Shown here piece after piece: positions 1 through 9,934 of a stretch of 64,000 nt of DNA (within the stretch, counting starts at the first letter, position 1; each line of letters starts with the position of its first letter). The stretch spans positions 1 through 64,000 of the forward strand of contig NZ_JABMKZ010000037.1 of the NCBI RefSeq assembly GCF_013204855.1, read 5' to 3'. The notes below the pieces were generated by a model. The model had not been told where the DNA came from. It saw nothing but the letters and a program-made list of their open reading frames with translations, and made no database searches. Position numbers and translations under genes: made by a program. This DNA is from Paenibacillus alba (GTDB taxonomy: Bacteria > Bacillota > Bacilli > Paenibacillales > NBRC-103111).

Positions 1-107
1 ACCCGTCCGCCGCTAAGCATTCCCCGAAGGAAATACTCCGCTCGACTTGCATGTATTAGGCACGCCGCCAGCGTTCGTCCTGAGCCAGGATCAAACTCTC
101 CATAGTA
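1..107 (-). rRNA. 16S ribosomal RNA, 5' end (partial)
   Basis: Read on the minus strand, this stretch starts with the universal 16S 5' segment GAGAGTTTGATCCTGGCTCA, followed by the conserved segment through ACATGCAAGTCGAGCGGA and the V1 loop ending in GGCGGACGGGT. Only about the first 100 nucleotides lie in the window; the gene continues off the left edge. The V1 loop with CCTTCGGGG is of the Paenibacillus type. An rrn operon directly after lysS matches B. subtilis, where rrnJ follows lysS. The mature 5' end is estimated, to within a few bases. Confidence 0.97.
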
Positions 108-238
108 GCGGACGATTGCTCGTCCGTATATCTGAAAGCTGAAATGCTCAATTGACTTGCTAGCGAGATTTTACAATCTCTTTTTGAACGATTGCTCGTT
201 CGTGCTTACTCACTCGTTGTTCAGTTTTCAAAGATCAA
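108..238 (-). other. rrn operon leader with boxA-like element and two twin hairpins
   Basis: This is the transcribed leader between the rrn promoters and 16S rRNA. On the minus strand it contains TGATCTTTGAAAACTGAAC (219-238), the usual Bacillales boxA/antitermination-type element. Two nearly identical hairpins follow, GAACGAgcaaTCGTTC (186-201) and GGACGAgcaaTCGTCC (110-125); the second sits directly before 16S and may be part of the pre-16S processing stalk. The roles are inferred from position. Confidence 0.7.
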
Positions 239-280
239 TTCCTCTTGTTCAACCTGCTCTCTTTGGAAAGCCGGAAGACC

Positions 281-309
281 AATATACCATACTGAGTTTT
301 GCATTGCAA
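281..309 (-). promoter_or_regulatory. rrn P2 promoter (sigma-A)
   Basis: On the minus strand a -35 box TTGCAA (304-309) and a -10 box TATATT (281-286) are separated by exactly 17 bp. It lies about 175 bp upstream of 16S rRNA and ahead of the boxA-like element. Confidence 0.75.
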
Positions 310-367
310 CTTATAATTTCAAGTCGTTCGCACCACCGATTCCTCGGTGCTCAGCGGCAACTTTTAT

Positions 368-397
368 AAGATACCACAGACGATATGCACAATGCAA
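368..397 (-). promoter_or_regulatory. rrn P1 promoter (sigma-A), probable
   Basis: On the minus strand a -35-like TTGCAT (392-397) and a -10-like TATCTT (368-373) are separated by 18 bp. It lies just downstream of the lysS terminator and about 85 bp upstream of the better P2 promoter. Tandem promoters are usual for Bacillales rrn operons. Confidence 0.55.
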
Positions 398-407
398 GTA
401 CTTATTT

Positions 408-443
408 CAAAAAGTTTCGAGACACCCAGCGGTGCCCCGAAAC
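408..443 (-). terminator. lysS terminator
   Basis: Nine bases beyond the lysS stop, the minus strand folds a TTTCG-GGGCACC / GGGTGTC-CGAAA stem followed by CTTTTT. It separates lysS from the rrn promoters. Confidence 0.75.
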
Positions 444-451
444 GAAACCAT

Positions 452-1963
<1,512 letters not shown>

Positions 1964-2002
1964 TTATTAGTAATCGTATAGAACCATCTTACATTACTCA
2001 AC

Positions 2003-2031
2003 GGAAAAAAGCTTCCGAAAGGAAGCTTTCC
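2003..2031 (-). terminator. greA terminator
   Basis: On the minus strand a perfect 9-bp stem AAAGCTTCC / GGAAGCTTT with a TTTC loop is followed by further T residues, 20 bp after the greA stop. Confidence 0.8.
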
Positions 2032-2050
2032 AAAGAATTGCGGCTGCACG

Positions 2051-2527
2051 CTACTTTTTAATATCAATAATTTGATACTGAATGACGCCAGCAGGAACGA
2101 CTACGTCCACGTTCGCGCCCCTTTGTTTACCTAGAATAGCTCTACCTACAGGGCTTTCGTTGGAAATCTTATTCTGTAGCGGATCGGATTCCGCCGTACC
2201 TACGATGTTATACTCAACCAGATCGCCAAACTCCAAGTCCTTCAGCGTGACGATTGAGCCTACACTTACCGTATTGGTATCGACATCATCGTTATTAATA
2301 ATACGCGCATTGCGCAGCAATTTTTCTAAAGTAATAATTCTGCCTTCAATAAAAGCTTGTTCGTTCTTAGCGTCTTCGTACTCTGAGTTCTCGCTGATGT
2401 CGCCATATCCAATGGCTACCTTGATTCTCTCAGCCACCTCGCGACGCTTCACTGATTTCAGATGCTCGAGCTCATCTTCAAGCTTTCTTAAACCTTGTGG
2501 TGTAAGAATGACCTCTTTTTCAGCCAT
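2051..2527 (-). CDS. greA: Transcription elongation factor GreA
   Basis: GreA rescues backtracked RNA polymerase by stimulating transcript cleavage. From the start at MAEKEVILTP the protein is 158 residues, the exact family length. It has an N-terminal coiled coil (about 1-75) with the acidic tip motif GDISENSEYEDAK that supplies the catalytic Asp/Glu, and a C-terminal FKBP-like domain. The frame is open 35 codons further upstream, but that part has no family counterpart; GGGAGA lies about 10 nt before the chosen ATG. It has a perfect consensus promoter of its own directly after dusB and a terminator behind it. Confidence 0.97.
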   Translation of the reverse strand: MAEKEVILTPQGLRKLEDELEHLKSVKRREVAERIKVAIGYGDISENSEYEDAKNEQAFIEGRIITLEKLLRNARIINNDDVDTNTVSVGSIVTLKDLEFGDLVEYNIVGTAESDPLQNKISNESPVGRAILGKQRGANVDVVVPAGVIQYQIIDIKK

Positions 2528-2698
2528 TTCCAACTGATCTCCCGTCATGTGAAAGATTTTCATATCGTTGAATCGATGCTTCCTGCTAGGAGTTAGGTCT
2601 TTATAGAGCTGATTCAAGTAGTATGAATTCACGTTTCATAAATCGCTTAGTTGCGAGTTTGTCTTTCAATATATGCAGGAACACATTAATATTGACTG

Positions 2699-2727
2699 AT
2701 TATATTGCAACGGTTTCAAAATGTCAA
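2699..2727 (-). promoter_or_regulatory. greA promoter, perfect sigma-A consensus
   Basis: On the minus strand TTGACA (2722-2727), a 17-bp spacer and TATAAT (2699-2704) match the sigma-A consensus exactly. It starts about 20 bp after the dusB stop codon and gives greA an untranslated leader of about 165 nt. Confidence 0.88.
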
Positions 2728-2747
2728 TCTCAACCATTGCTGATTTC

Positions 2748-3764
2748 TTATTGGATTACAGCTGGTTCTTCCTCTGCTGGGGACAACGTTTGTACGGACA
2801 AATGCTCGACATATTCATTCAAAACTCGCACCATCTCATCACGCTTCAACATTTCCATGATGGCGTCCTTCACACGGGCTGCTCCTGTTAAGCCTTTGAG
2901 GTACCAAGCCATGTGTTTGCGCATCTCTTTAACGGCAACATTCTCACCTTTGAGCGCAATTAAGCGGTCCATATGCAGGATGGCAATGCGGATCTTTTCT
3001 TCTGGCGTAGGCTCCGGCGGGAGCTCCCCATTAGCCAAGTACTGGACCGTACGGTAGAGCATCCAGGGATTTCCTAATGCGCCGCGTCCAATCATTACGC
3101 CATCAACACCCGTATGGTCGAGCATGCGTTTGGCATCCTCAGGTGTCACCACATCTCCATTCCCAATGACGGGAATCGACAATGCCTGCTTGACGTCGCG
3201 AATAATGTCCCAATCCGCTTTGCCTGTATACAGCTGCTCCCGGGTGCGGCCATGAACACTCACAGCGCTTCCGCCGCCTCTTTCGACAGCTTTCGCATTT
3301 TCAATCGCGTAGATGTGCTCGGAATCCCATCCGATTCGCATTTTCACGGTAACCGGCTTATTGACAGCAGCGACAACCGTTGCAATCATTTGCTCGATCT
3401 TGTCAGGCTGAAGCAGCCAGCGTGCGCCCGCATCACACTTCGTGATTTTCGGCACGGGGCAGCCCATGTTGATGTCAATAATATCAGCGTTCGTATGTTG
3501 ATCGACGATTTTGGCTGCTTGGACCAACGTCTCGGTATCGCCACCGAAGATCTGCAAGCTTAAAGGCTTCTCCCGATCGTCTACGTAGAGCATTTCCATC
3601 GAGCGGGTATTCCCGTGAACGATAGCTTTATCACTTACCATTTCTGCGCATACCAGACCTGTGCCGAATTCTTTGGCAATCAGTCGGAACGCAGGATTAC
3701 ATACACCCGCCATCGGGGCAAGTACGACTCTATTGGGAGCTTCGACATTTCCTATTTTCAGCAC
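2748..3764 (-). CDS. dusB: tRNA-dihydrouridine synthase (DusB family)
   Basis: This flavoenzyme reduces uridine to dihydrouridine in the tRNA D-loop. It is a TIM barrel starting with the FMN-site segment VVLAPMAGV, followed by the catalytic cysteine in NMGCPVPKIT and the FMN-phosphate segment GNGDV...GVMIGRGALGNPW. I chose the GTG start because AGGAGG lies 8-9 nt before it; an ATG seven codons upstream overlaps that site. This gives 338 residues. It is the B. subtilis yacF orthologue by position: it follows folK and the small yazB gene in the folate operon. Confidence 0.95.
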   Translation of the reverse strand: MLKIGNVEAPNRVVLAPMAGVCNPAFRLIAKEFGTGLVCAEMVSDKAIVHGNTRSMEMLYVDDREKPLSLQIFGGDTETLVQAAKIVDQHTNADIIDINMGCPVPKITKCDAGARWLLQPDKIEQMIATVVAAVNKPVTVKMRIGWDSEHIYAIENAKAVERGGGSAVSVHGRTREQLYTGKADWDIIRDVKQALSIPVIGNGDVVTPEDAKRMLDHTGVDGVMIGRGALGNPWMLYRTVQYLANGELPPEPTPEEKIRIAILHMDRLIALKGENVAVKEMRKHMAWYLKGLTGAARVKDAIMEMLKRDEMVRVLNEYVEHLSVQTLSPAEEEPAVIQ

Positions 3765-3781
3765 CGAAGATTCCCCTCCTC

Positions 3782-3994
3782 TCATCTCGCAACCGCCGCG
3801 ACTAACTCATCGGGCTCTATATTAAGGACTTGCGAGATCTTATTAATAATTTTCGCATCCGGCTTGCGCGTGCCTCTTTCAATAGCGCCTAGAATGGCAA
3901 TCGAGACCCCAAGCAAATCAGCCAGTTCGTTCTGTGTATATCCCTTAAGTTTGCGAAAAGCACGAATGCGCTGAGCTACTGAGCTTTTTTCCAT
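3782..3994 (-). CDS. Small XRE-type helix-turn-helix protein (YazB-like)
   Basis: This 70-residue protein is almost only a Cro/C1-type helix-turn-helix domain: IRAFRKLKGYTQNELADLLG followed by VSIAILGAIERGTRKPD. It is presumably a DNA-binding regulator; its target is unknown. Its start lies inside folK (19-nt overlap) and its end is close to the dusB ribosome binding site, so translation is probably coupled. Position and size match yazB in the B. subtilis folate operon. Control of the operon itself is only a guess. Confidence 0.9.
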   Translation of the reverse strand: MEKSSVAQRIRAFRKLKGYTQNELADLLGVSIAILGAIERGTRKPDAKIINKISQVLNIEPDELVAAVAR

Positions 3995-4491
3995 AGAACG
4001 ACGCCTTCCTTTCCTTCCAGTTTCTCCAAATGCGCGGAGATGAATTCAAATGCAGCATCCTGCCGTGTGTAGAGAACCTCTGTGAGAGGAACTAATACAA
4101 AAGCCCGCTCATGCATCCGCGGATGCGGAATGATCAAGTCGGGAGTGGTAAGCTGCTCGTCGCCGTAAAGAAGAAGATCCAAGTCGATCGTTCTCGGACC
4201 CCAGCGTAAATCACGTGTACGCCCTAAGCGATTCTCAATGCCAAGCAAAGTGAATAACAAAGCTTCCGCAGACAAGTTCGTACGAAGTTGAATGACCATA
4301 TTTAGAAAAGCAGACTGATCCACATAGCCCACCGGTTCGGTTTCGTAGATGCTGGACAAGCCAGTCACCGTAATGCCCGCTTCCTGATCAAGCGCAGCAA
4401 TCGCATTCTGCAGATAATGTTCTCGATCATTGATATTAGATCCTAATGCCACATAGGCCGTAATGCCTTGTTCTCGCTCATCGGCTGTCAT
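3976..4491 (-). CDS. folK: 6-hydroxymethyl-7,8-dihydropterin pyrophosphokinase
   Basis: FolK transfers pyrophosphate from ATP to hydroxymethyl-dihydropterin in folate synthesis. The 171-residue protein shows the family landmarks: YVALGSNINDRE at the N-terminus, SSIYETEPVGY, and the Mg-binding segment RWGPRTIDLDLLLYG with IPHPRMHERAFVL. The ATG overlaps the folB stop by 4 nt, typical of translational coupling. It sits in order folP-folB-folK. Confidence 0.97.
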   Translation of the reverse strand: MTADEREQGITAYVALGSNINDREHYLQNAIAALDQEAGITVTGLSSIYETEPVGYVDQSAFLNMVIQLRTNLSAEALLFTLLGIENRLGRTRDLRWGPRTIDLDLLLYGDEQLTTPDLIIPHPRMHERAFVLVPLTEVLYTRQDAAFEFISAHLEKLEGKEGVVLWKKAQ

Positions 4492-4856
4492 TGCGCTGCC
4501 CGCTTTCGGTTAATCTCTACAGTCACGCCGTCGAAAATAACGGCAAAAGGAGGATGCGGTTTAATTACGCGCACCGTCACTTCATTGATACTAGTATAAG
4601 TATGCAGCAGCTCGGATGCAATGTTTTCGGCTAAAGCTTCGATGAGTTTGAACGTACGTCCTTCGACAATCTCTTTGACTTTAAAAAAGACTTCACCATA
4701 ATTCACGGTATCATCCAGATGATCCGACTTGCCCGGTTTGCTTAGCGGGAGCATAAGCTCCACATCTACGTAGAAGCGCTGACCCAACTTATTCTCTTCT
4801 GGAAATACACCATGATTGCCAAAAAACTGCATGCGGGACAAAGTAATTTTATCCAA
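4488..4856 (-). CDS. folB: Dihydroneopterin aldolase
   Basis: FolB converts dihydroneopterin to hydroxymethyl-dihydropterin and glycolaldehyde. Landmarks are MQFFGNHGVFPEENKLGQRF, DTVNYGEV and the lysine in VRVIKPHPPF. I placed the start at a TTG codon (giving MDKITLSRM) because GGAGG lies exactly 8 nt upstream and family members begin with MDK; an in-frame ATG eight codons earlier overlaps the folP stop (ATGA) but lacks a ribosome binding site. The result is 122 residues, the usual length. A start at 4880 is the alternative. Confidence 0.93.
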   Translation of the reverse strand: MDKITLSRMQFFGNHGVFPEENKLGQRFYVDVELMLPLSKPGKSDHLDDTVNYGEVFFKVKEIVEGRTFKLIEALAENIASELLHTYTSINEVTVRVIKPHPPFAVIFDGVTVEINRKRAAQ

Positions 4857-4876
4857 TGTCACAACCTCCATTGATT

Positions 4877-5695
4877 TCATGATGAGCGGATAATGGCATC
4901 TGTCATGACCGCTACTCGTTTCATTGCTTGTACATCATGCACGCGGATCATGCCGCATCCCTGTGCAATCCCTAAGGCAACCGTCGACGCCGTACCTTCC
5001 ATACGTTCCTCCGGCGGAAGTTGAAGAGTCAGGCCAATGACGCTTTTCCGGGAAGTACCCAAAAGCACTGGGTATCCGAGATCTGCGACAGCTCGCAATT
5101 GATTCATAAGCTGCAGATTCTGCTCGTAGGTTTTGGCAAAACCAATGCCAGGATCTAAGATAATGCGTTCCTTGCGAACGCCAGCTTCCTTGGCTTGATT
5201 CGCATACAGCTGCAGATCACTCAGAACATCGGGAAGAAAATCTGAGTAAACCGGATTCAACCGATTATGCGTAATAATGAACGGGCAGTCATAACGGGCA
5301 GCTACTGCTGCCATGCGAACGTCTGCCTGTCCGCCCCATACATCATTGATGATATGAGCTCCAGCCGCTAAGGCTTGCTCAGCGACATCCGCTTTATAGG
5401 TATCTATAGAAATAGGAACAGGAACTTCCCTGCTGAGCGCTTCAATGACAGGAATAACGCGTCGGATCTCCTCTTCCCCGGTCACCACAGCGGAGCCAGG
5501 GCGGGTAGACTCTCCGCCAATGTCGATGATGTCTGCGCCCTCAGCCACCATTTGTCGGGCTCTGCGCAAAGCATCCTCGATGCGAACGTATTCCCCGCCG
5601 TCTGAAAAGGAATCCGGCGTTACGTTCAATATGCCCATAATGATCGTTCGATCACCAATGGGCAGCTCATATCCATTGCAAGATAACACATTCAT
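4877..5695 (-). CDS. folP: Dihydropteroate synthase
   Basis: FolP condenses p-aminobenzoate with the pterin pyrophosphate; it is the sulfonamide target. Key segments are GILNVTPDSFSDGG (pterin pocket), DIIDIGGESTRPG and LLGTSRKSVIG near the C-terminus. The ATG at MNVLSCNGYEL has AGGAAG upstream and follows the pabC stop by 7 nt; a TTG nine codons earlier is less likely. The length of 272 residues fits the family. The operon supplies both substrates: pabABC make p-aminobenzoate and folB/folK the pterin. Confidence 0.96.
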   Translation of the reverse strand: MNVLSCNGYELPIGDRTIIMGILNVTPDSFSDGGEYVRIEDALRRARQMVAEGADIIDIGGESTRPGSAVVTGEEEIRRVIPVIEALSREVPVPISIDTYKADVAEQALAAGAHIINDVWGGQADVRMAAVAARYDCPFIITHNRLNPVYSDFLPDVLSDLQLYANQAKEAGVRKERIILDPGIGFAKTYEQNLQLMNQLRAVADLGYPVLLGTSRKSVIGLTLQLPPEERMEGTASTVALGIAQGCGMIRVHDVQAMKRVAVMTDAIIRSS

Positions 5696-5702
5696 CTTCT
5701 CT

Positions 5703-6584
5703 TCACTTCCTGTTGGGTTCAAGATGTTCGTTATACAGCTGACTAAGTTGACGGGTTATTGGGCCTACTTGGCCGGTTCCAACAGAACAGGCTTGTCCAC
5801 TAGGCGTATACAAGGTTGTAACGGGAACTATGTCTTGAATGGAATTCACAAGAAACACCTCATCGGCTTCGACGAGATCTTCCCAGCGGTACAAGCCGTC
5901 TTGAGCAGCAATTAACTGCTGCTGCGCAAGCTTCAAGACATGCGCTCTGGTGATGCCAGGCAAAATCCCTGTATCCAGCGAAGGGGTATAGCAGGTCCCG
6001 GCTTTGATGAAGAAGATGTTGCTGACAATGCCTTCGGCTAAGTACCCTTCTTCCGTCATCATCAAGCCTTCAGCACCAACTGCCCAGCTGTATTGCTGCA
6101 GTTCCCGTTTGGCAAGAATGTTGTTCATGTAATGAAAAGATTTGAATCGATACAAGCCTTCCGGGGTGTTGCGAGGCAGCTTGAGCAGCTGCAAGACTTT
6201 GCCCTGCTCGTACGTCTTCTCGTCTCGAACCGGAAGCGGTTTAATATACATAATCTCCGTAGGCTGCTTGTAGTCGCCTGTTGGCAGCCCCAAAGCCTCT
6301 TCACCCGCAGATACAGATAAGCGGAAATAGGCATCTTCGAGTTGGTTCGCTTGCAGCAGTTCCGCGACCAAACGCTCGATTCGCTCTAGGTTAGGTTCGT
6401 ACACGATGCCCAGCTCTCGGCAACTCTCGGTTAAACGGTCCACATGCTCGGAAAGCAAGAAAGCTTTCCCTCCGTAGGTACGGAAAGTCTCGAAAAGACC
6501 CACGCCGTAAAGAAAACCGTGATCATAAACGGAGACCACGGCTTGCTGCTCATTTATCAAGCTTCCATTGATACTAATCATCAT
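5703..6584 (-). CDS. pabC: Aminodeoxychorismate lyase (class IV PLP aminotransferase fold)
   Basis: PabC releases pyruvate from aminodeoxychorismate to give p-aminobenzoate. The fold is seen in SVYDHGFLYGVGLFETFR, the likely PLP lysine in RFKSFHYMNN and EGIVSNIFF. AGGAG lies 8 nt before the first of two adjacent ATG codons, and the gene follows pabA by 3 nt. Branched-chain and D-amino acid aminotransferases share this fold; the pabB-pabA-pabC-folP context decides for PabC. Confidence 0.93.
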   Translation of the reverse strand: MMISINGSLINEQQAVVSVYDHGFLYGVGLFETFRTYGGKAFLLSEHVDRLTESCRELGIVYEPNLERIERLVAELLQANQLEDAYFRLSVSAGEEALGLPTGDYKQPTEIMYIKPLPVRDEKTYEQGKVLQLLKLPRNTPEGLYRFKSFHYMNNILAKRELQQYSWAVGAEGLMMTEEGYLAEGIVSNIFFIKAGTCYTPSLDTGILPGITRAHVLKLAQQQLIAAQDGLYRWEDLVEADEVFLVNSIQDIVPVTTLYTPSGQACSVGTGQVGPITRQLSQLYNEHLEPNRK

Positions 6585-6587
6585 CGT

Positions 6588-7169
6588 TTAAACTCCTGTT
6601 GCGGCCGTGCGACGAAGAAAGTTCCGCAGGATCTGATGACCGTGCTGCGTAATAATGGATTCCGGATGGAATTGAACGCCTTCGATCGGATATTCCTTAT
6701 GACGCAATGCCATGATCTCACCTTCAGCGGTATGTGCGCTTACTTCCAAGCAATCAGGCAACGTTTCTGCTTTGACAATCAAAGAATGGTAACGTGTTGC
6801 TATAAAAGGTGAAGGCAGCCCTTCAAATAAGGTTTTGCCGTCATGGAAAATTTCTGAGGTTTTGCCATGCATCAAACGCTCTGCGCGAATGACATCGCCG
6901 CCAAAGGCTTGCCCGATAGACTGATGGCCTAAGCAAACGCCGAAAATGGGAATTTTACCCTTGAAATGGTCAATGAGTGATAAGCTAATACCGGCTTCAT
7001 TCGGCGTGCAAGGTCCCGGAGATATTAAGATGTGATCCGGCGCTAAGGCCTCAACACCTGCTAAATCAATTTCGTCATTGCGACGAACGATAACTTCTTC
7101 ACCGATCTCCCCCAAGTATTGGACGAGGTTGTACGTAAACGAATCATAATTATCAATCACTAAAATCAT
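6588..7169 (-). CDS. pabA: Glutamine amidotransferase subunit of aminodeoxychorismate/anthranilate synthase
   Basis: This class I glutaminase feeds ammonia to PabB. The catalytic cysteine is in [11 protein letters not shown] and the His/Glu pair in VQFHPESI; the N-terminus [20 protein letters not shown] is typical. The 193-residue length is normal. In B. subtilis the same subunit also serves anthranilate synthase (TrpE), and that dual role is likely here but not shown by the sequence. AGGGGAG lies before the ATG. Confidence 0.95.
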   Translation of the reverse strand: MILVIDNYDSFTYNLVQYLGEIGEEVIVRRNDEIDLAGVEALAPDHILISPGPCTPNEAGISLSLIDHFKGKIPIFGVCLGHQSIGQAFGGDVIRAERLMHGKTSEIFHDGKTLFEGLPSPFIATRYHSLIVKAETLPDCLEVSAHTAEGEIMALRHKEYPIEGVQFHPESIITQHGHQILRNFLRRTAATGV

Positions 7170-7201
7170 TCTAAGCTCCCCTTTCGTCAGCCTTCTCAGG
7201 C

Positions 7202-8764
7202 TTAAGCTCGGCTCATGCTCCGCTCGCTATATTCTATCGCTTTCCACATCGCTTTGGCTTTGTTCAGAGATTCCACATATTCACGCTCAGGAATAGAATC
7301 AATGACGATGCCCGCCCCTGCTTGAATATGGCCCACCCCTTGAACAGCTACCAGCGTTCGTATAATAATATTAAATTCCATATTTCCATTATAGTCAATC
7401 CATCCCATGGAACCCGTGTAGGGTCCTCGGCGGACAGGCTCTAATTCTTCAATGATTTCCATTGTGCGAATCTTCGGTGCGCCGGTGATCGTCCCTCCCG
7501 GGAAGGTGGCCGCGATGACATCATAGGCATCCTTGCCCTCTGCCAGCTCGCCAACAACCTCCGAGACGATGTGCATGACATGCGAATAGTATTCGATGAC
7601 CATGAAGTCTTTCACGCGGACGGAGCCATACTTGGAGATCCGGCCTAGGTCGTTGCGCTCGAGATCAACCAGCATGACGTGCTCGGCGCGCTCTTTGTCA
7701 TTGTCGATGAGCTCTCCGGCTAGGCGCAGATCATCCTGCTCGTCCTTGCCGCGCGGGCGCGTGCCAGCGATAGGACGGGTCCGCAGGACCCCGTCCTCGA
7801 GCTGCACGAGCAGCTCCGGCGAGCCCGATACGAGCGCGAAGCCAGCGAAGCGCAGCAAGCCCATGTACGGCGAGGGATTGACGATGCGCAGCGCCTCGTA
7901 GATCTCCTCCGGCGTAGTGCTCAGCTGCCGGCTCTGTCTGACCGACAAGTTGACCTGGAACACGTCGCCTTGGGAGATGTAGGCTTGGATGCGCTGCACC
8001 GCCGCGATGTAGTCCGCTTTGCCGAAAGCAGGCTGGATGCCCGCGATGCTCTCGACATCAATGTGCAGCTGCTCACGCGCGATTGCGGGCTGATCTCCGC
8101 TGCTTAGCGGCGCTCCGCCAGACCCGTTAGCTGTCTGGATCGCACGCCAGCGCAGGAGCATCGCTTCCGCCTGGGCATGGGCTTCCCTATATAGCTGCTG
8201 AACGTAAGCGGCGTCGGTTGTCCGGCTTTGATCTAACGGCTTATGAACCACAACGTACAAGGTCTTCTCGATATGATCCAAGGTCCATACTTGATCATAC
8301 ATGGCGAAGCTATAGTCCGGAATCGGCAAATCATTGGCCGCTTGCTCGGGGAGCTTCTCGATGGTCCTGATCACATCATAGCTCCAGTAGCCTACACAGC
8401 CGCCGAGAAACTTAGGTGCTCCCTCCACTTTAGGACTGTGAAAGGGAGCCATCCACCTCTTCACAACATCAAGGGGTTTCCCCTGCTGATAAGAAACCTC
8501 GGACTTGTGTTTGCTATCTGGAGAGTGTGAGGTGATTTCGGCCTCCAAACCAGTCCCCTGCAATGTTGAGAAGGGCTGCAGTCCAAAGCAGGTGTATCTT
8601 CCCCCTTTGCCGCTCTCGAGTACAAAGGAATCTGGAGCCGCGTCCTTCCAGGCAGCTTCCCAAGATGGCACTCGGTCTTCAGCGACGTCAATTTTAACAA
8701 TATAAGGCAGCATGCTATACGCGGAGGACCATTCGCGCCACTGCTCTAAGGATGTTACAATCAT
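7202..8764 (-). CDS. pabB: Aminodeoxychorismate synthase component I (PabB), PIAGT variant
   Basis: PabB aminates chorismate with ammonia from PabA. The chorismate-binding domain fills the C-terminal half: [36 protein letters not shown] and [18 protein letters not shown]. The active-site motif is PIAGT, as in anthranilate synthase, rather than the PIKGT of E. coli PabB. Operon position with pabA, pabC and folP argues for PabB over TrpE. The ATG was chosen because AGGAGGG lies 6 nt upstream (520 residues). A GC-rich patch occupies roughly 7620-8100. Confidence 0.92.
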   Translation of the reverse strand: MIVTSLEQWREWSSAYSMLPYIVKIDVAEDRVPSWEAAWKDAAPDSFVLESGKGGRYTCFGLQPFSTLQGTGLEAEITSHSPDSKHKSEVSYQQGKPLDVVKRWMAPFHSPKVEGAPKFLGGCVGYWSYDVIRTIEKLPEQAANDLPIPDYSFAMYDQVWTLDHIEKTLYVVVHKPLDQSRTTDAAYVQQLYREAHAQAEAMLLRWRAIQTANGSGGAPLSSGDQPAIAREQLHIDVESIAGIQPAFGKADYIAAVQRIQAYISQGDVFQVNLSVRQSRQLSTTPEEIYEALRIVNPSPYMGLLRFAGFALVSGSPELLVQLEDGVLRTRPIAGTRPRGKDEQDDLRLAGELIDNDKERAEHVMLVDLERNDLGRISKYGSVRVKDFMVIEYYSHVMHIVSEVVGELAEGKDAYDVIAATFPGGTITGAPKIRTMEIIEELEPVRRGPYTGSMGWIDYNGNMEFNIIIRTLVAVQGVGHIQAGAGIVIDSIPEREYVESLNKAKAMWKAIEYSERSMSRA

Positions 8765-8829
8765 GCTTGCCCTCCTTTCCGTCATATCCGATGATTAGTT
8801 GTCCATTAGTATACTCCAACCCAACGCAG

Positions 8830-8860
8830 AAAAAAAGCCCCCAGCAGCTGCTGGAGGCTT
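8830..8860 (-). terminator. cysK terminator
   Basis: On the minus strand a long GC stem AAGCCTCCAGCAG / CTGCTGGGGGCTT is followed by a run of T, shortly after the cysK stop. A possible pabB -10 (TATACT) follows directly. Confidence 0.88.
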
Positions 8861-8878
8861 CTATGGCCGTCCGAAATC

Positions 8879-9820
8879 TTATTGCTCTTCGAATTGGTAA
8901 AGCGGCGTAGAAAGGTAACGCTCGCCGTTACTTGGGATGATCGCAACAACACGTTTGCCAGCTCCAAGCTCTTTGGCCACTTTGAGTGCTGCGAAGATTG
9001 CTGCGCCGGAAGAAATTCCGCCAAGAATACCTTCTTCTTTGGCTACACGACGGGATGTTTCGAAGGCATCTTCGTTTTCTACAGCGATAATTTCGTCATA
9101 AATGTTCGTGTTCAAGATGTCCGGTACAAAACCTGCACCAATTCCTTGAATTTTGTGTGGGCCTGGTTTACCGCCAGAAAGAACAGGGGATGCTGCAGGC
9201 TCAACAGCATAAATTTTAATGGACGGGAAGTTTTCTTTGAGCACGCCACCTGCGCCTGAAATCGTTCCGCCTGTACCGATCCCGGAAATGAAAGCGTCTA
9301 ATTTGCCATCATGGGCATTAATCGCTTCAACAATTTCTGGACCTGTTGTTTCACGGTGAACTTTCACGTTCGCTTGGTTTTTGAACTGCTGCGGGATGAA
9401 GTAGGAAGGATTTTCTGCTTGCAGCTCTTCCGCACGCTTAATTGCGCCTTTCATTCCTTCCGCTCCTGGCGTCAGAACAAGCTGAGCGCCATATGCGCGA
9501 AGCAAGTTGCGTCTTTCTAGGGACATCGTTTCCGGCATAACCAGAATCGCTTTGTATCCTTTTGCCGCTGCTACTAAAGCAATCCCGATTCCTGTGTTAC
9601 CGCTAGTTGGCTCAACAATCGTATCGCCTGGCTTAAGCTTGCCTTCTTGCTCAGCTACTTCAATCATGGAAATGGCAATACGGTCTTTCACGCTCGCACC
9701 TGGATTTTGGTATTCCAGCTTCACATAAATCTCAGCGCTTCCTTCAGGAACAACGCGATTCAAACGAACAAGAGGTGTATCTCCAATCAAATCAGTAACG
9801 CTTTGAACTAATCTTGCCAT
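8879..9820 (-). CDS. cysK: Cysteine synthase A (O-acetylserine sulfhydrylase)
   Basis: CysK makes cysteine from O-acetylserine and sulfide with a PLP cofactor. The PLP lysine is in [11 protein letters not shown] (about residue 45), the substrate loop in [10 protein letters not shown] and the phosphate-binding loop in [10 protein letters not shown]. The 313 residues match CysK rather than the longer CysM-like or CBS forms. GGAGGGG lies before the ATG. It stands as its own unit with promoter and terminator, at the same place as in B. subtilis, between the yacD-type foldase and pabB. Confidence 0.97.
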   Translation of the reverse strand: MARLVQSVTDLIGDTPLVRLNRVVPEGSAEIYVKLEYQNPGASVKDRIAISMIEVAEQEGKLKPGDTIVEPTSGNTGIGIALVAAAKGYKAILVMPETMSLERRNLLRAYGAQLVLTPGAEGMKGAIKRAEELQAENPSYFIPQQFKNQANVKVHRETTGPEIVEAINAHDGKLDAFISGIGTGGTISGAGGVLKENFPSIKIYAVEPAASPVLSGGKPGPHKIQGIGAGFVPDILNTNIYDEIIAVENEDAFETSRRVAKEEGILGGISSGAAIFAALKVAKELGAGKRVVAIIPSNGERYLSTPLYQFEEQ

Positions 9821-9887
9821 CTTAATTTCCCCTCCAGATTGAGTTATCGAATGATTTCCGAGTTAATTAGTCGGTATTAATACATTA

Positions 9888-9916
9888 ATCTTAACAATGC
9901 GCTCACAGGTTGTCAA
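9888..9916 (-). promoter_or_regulatory. cysK promoter
   Basis: On the minus strand TTGACA (9911-9916), a 17-bp spacer and TAAGAT (9888-9893). Downstream, TAATTAACTCGGAAATC loosely resembles the CymR box consensus (TAAT...GGAATT-like); I rate that part as weak. Confidence 0.75.
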
Positions 9917-9934
9917 CCATATTTTCACAAACCA

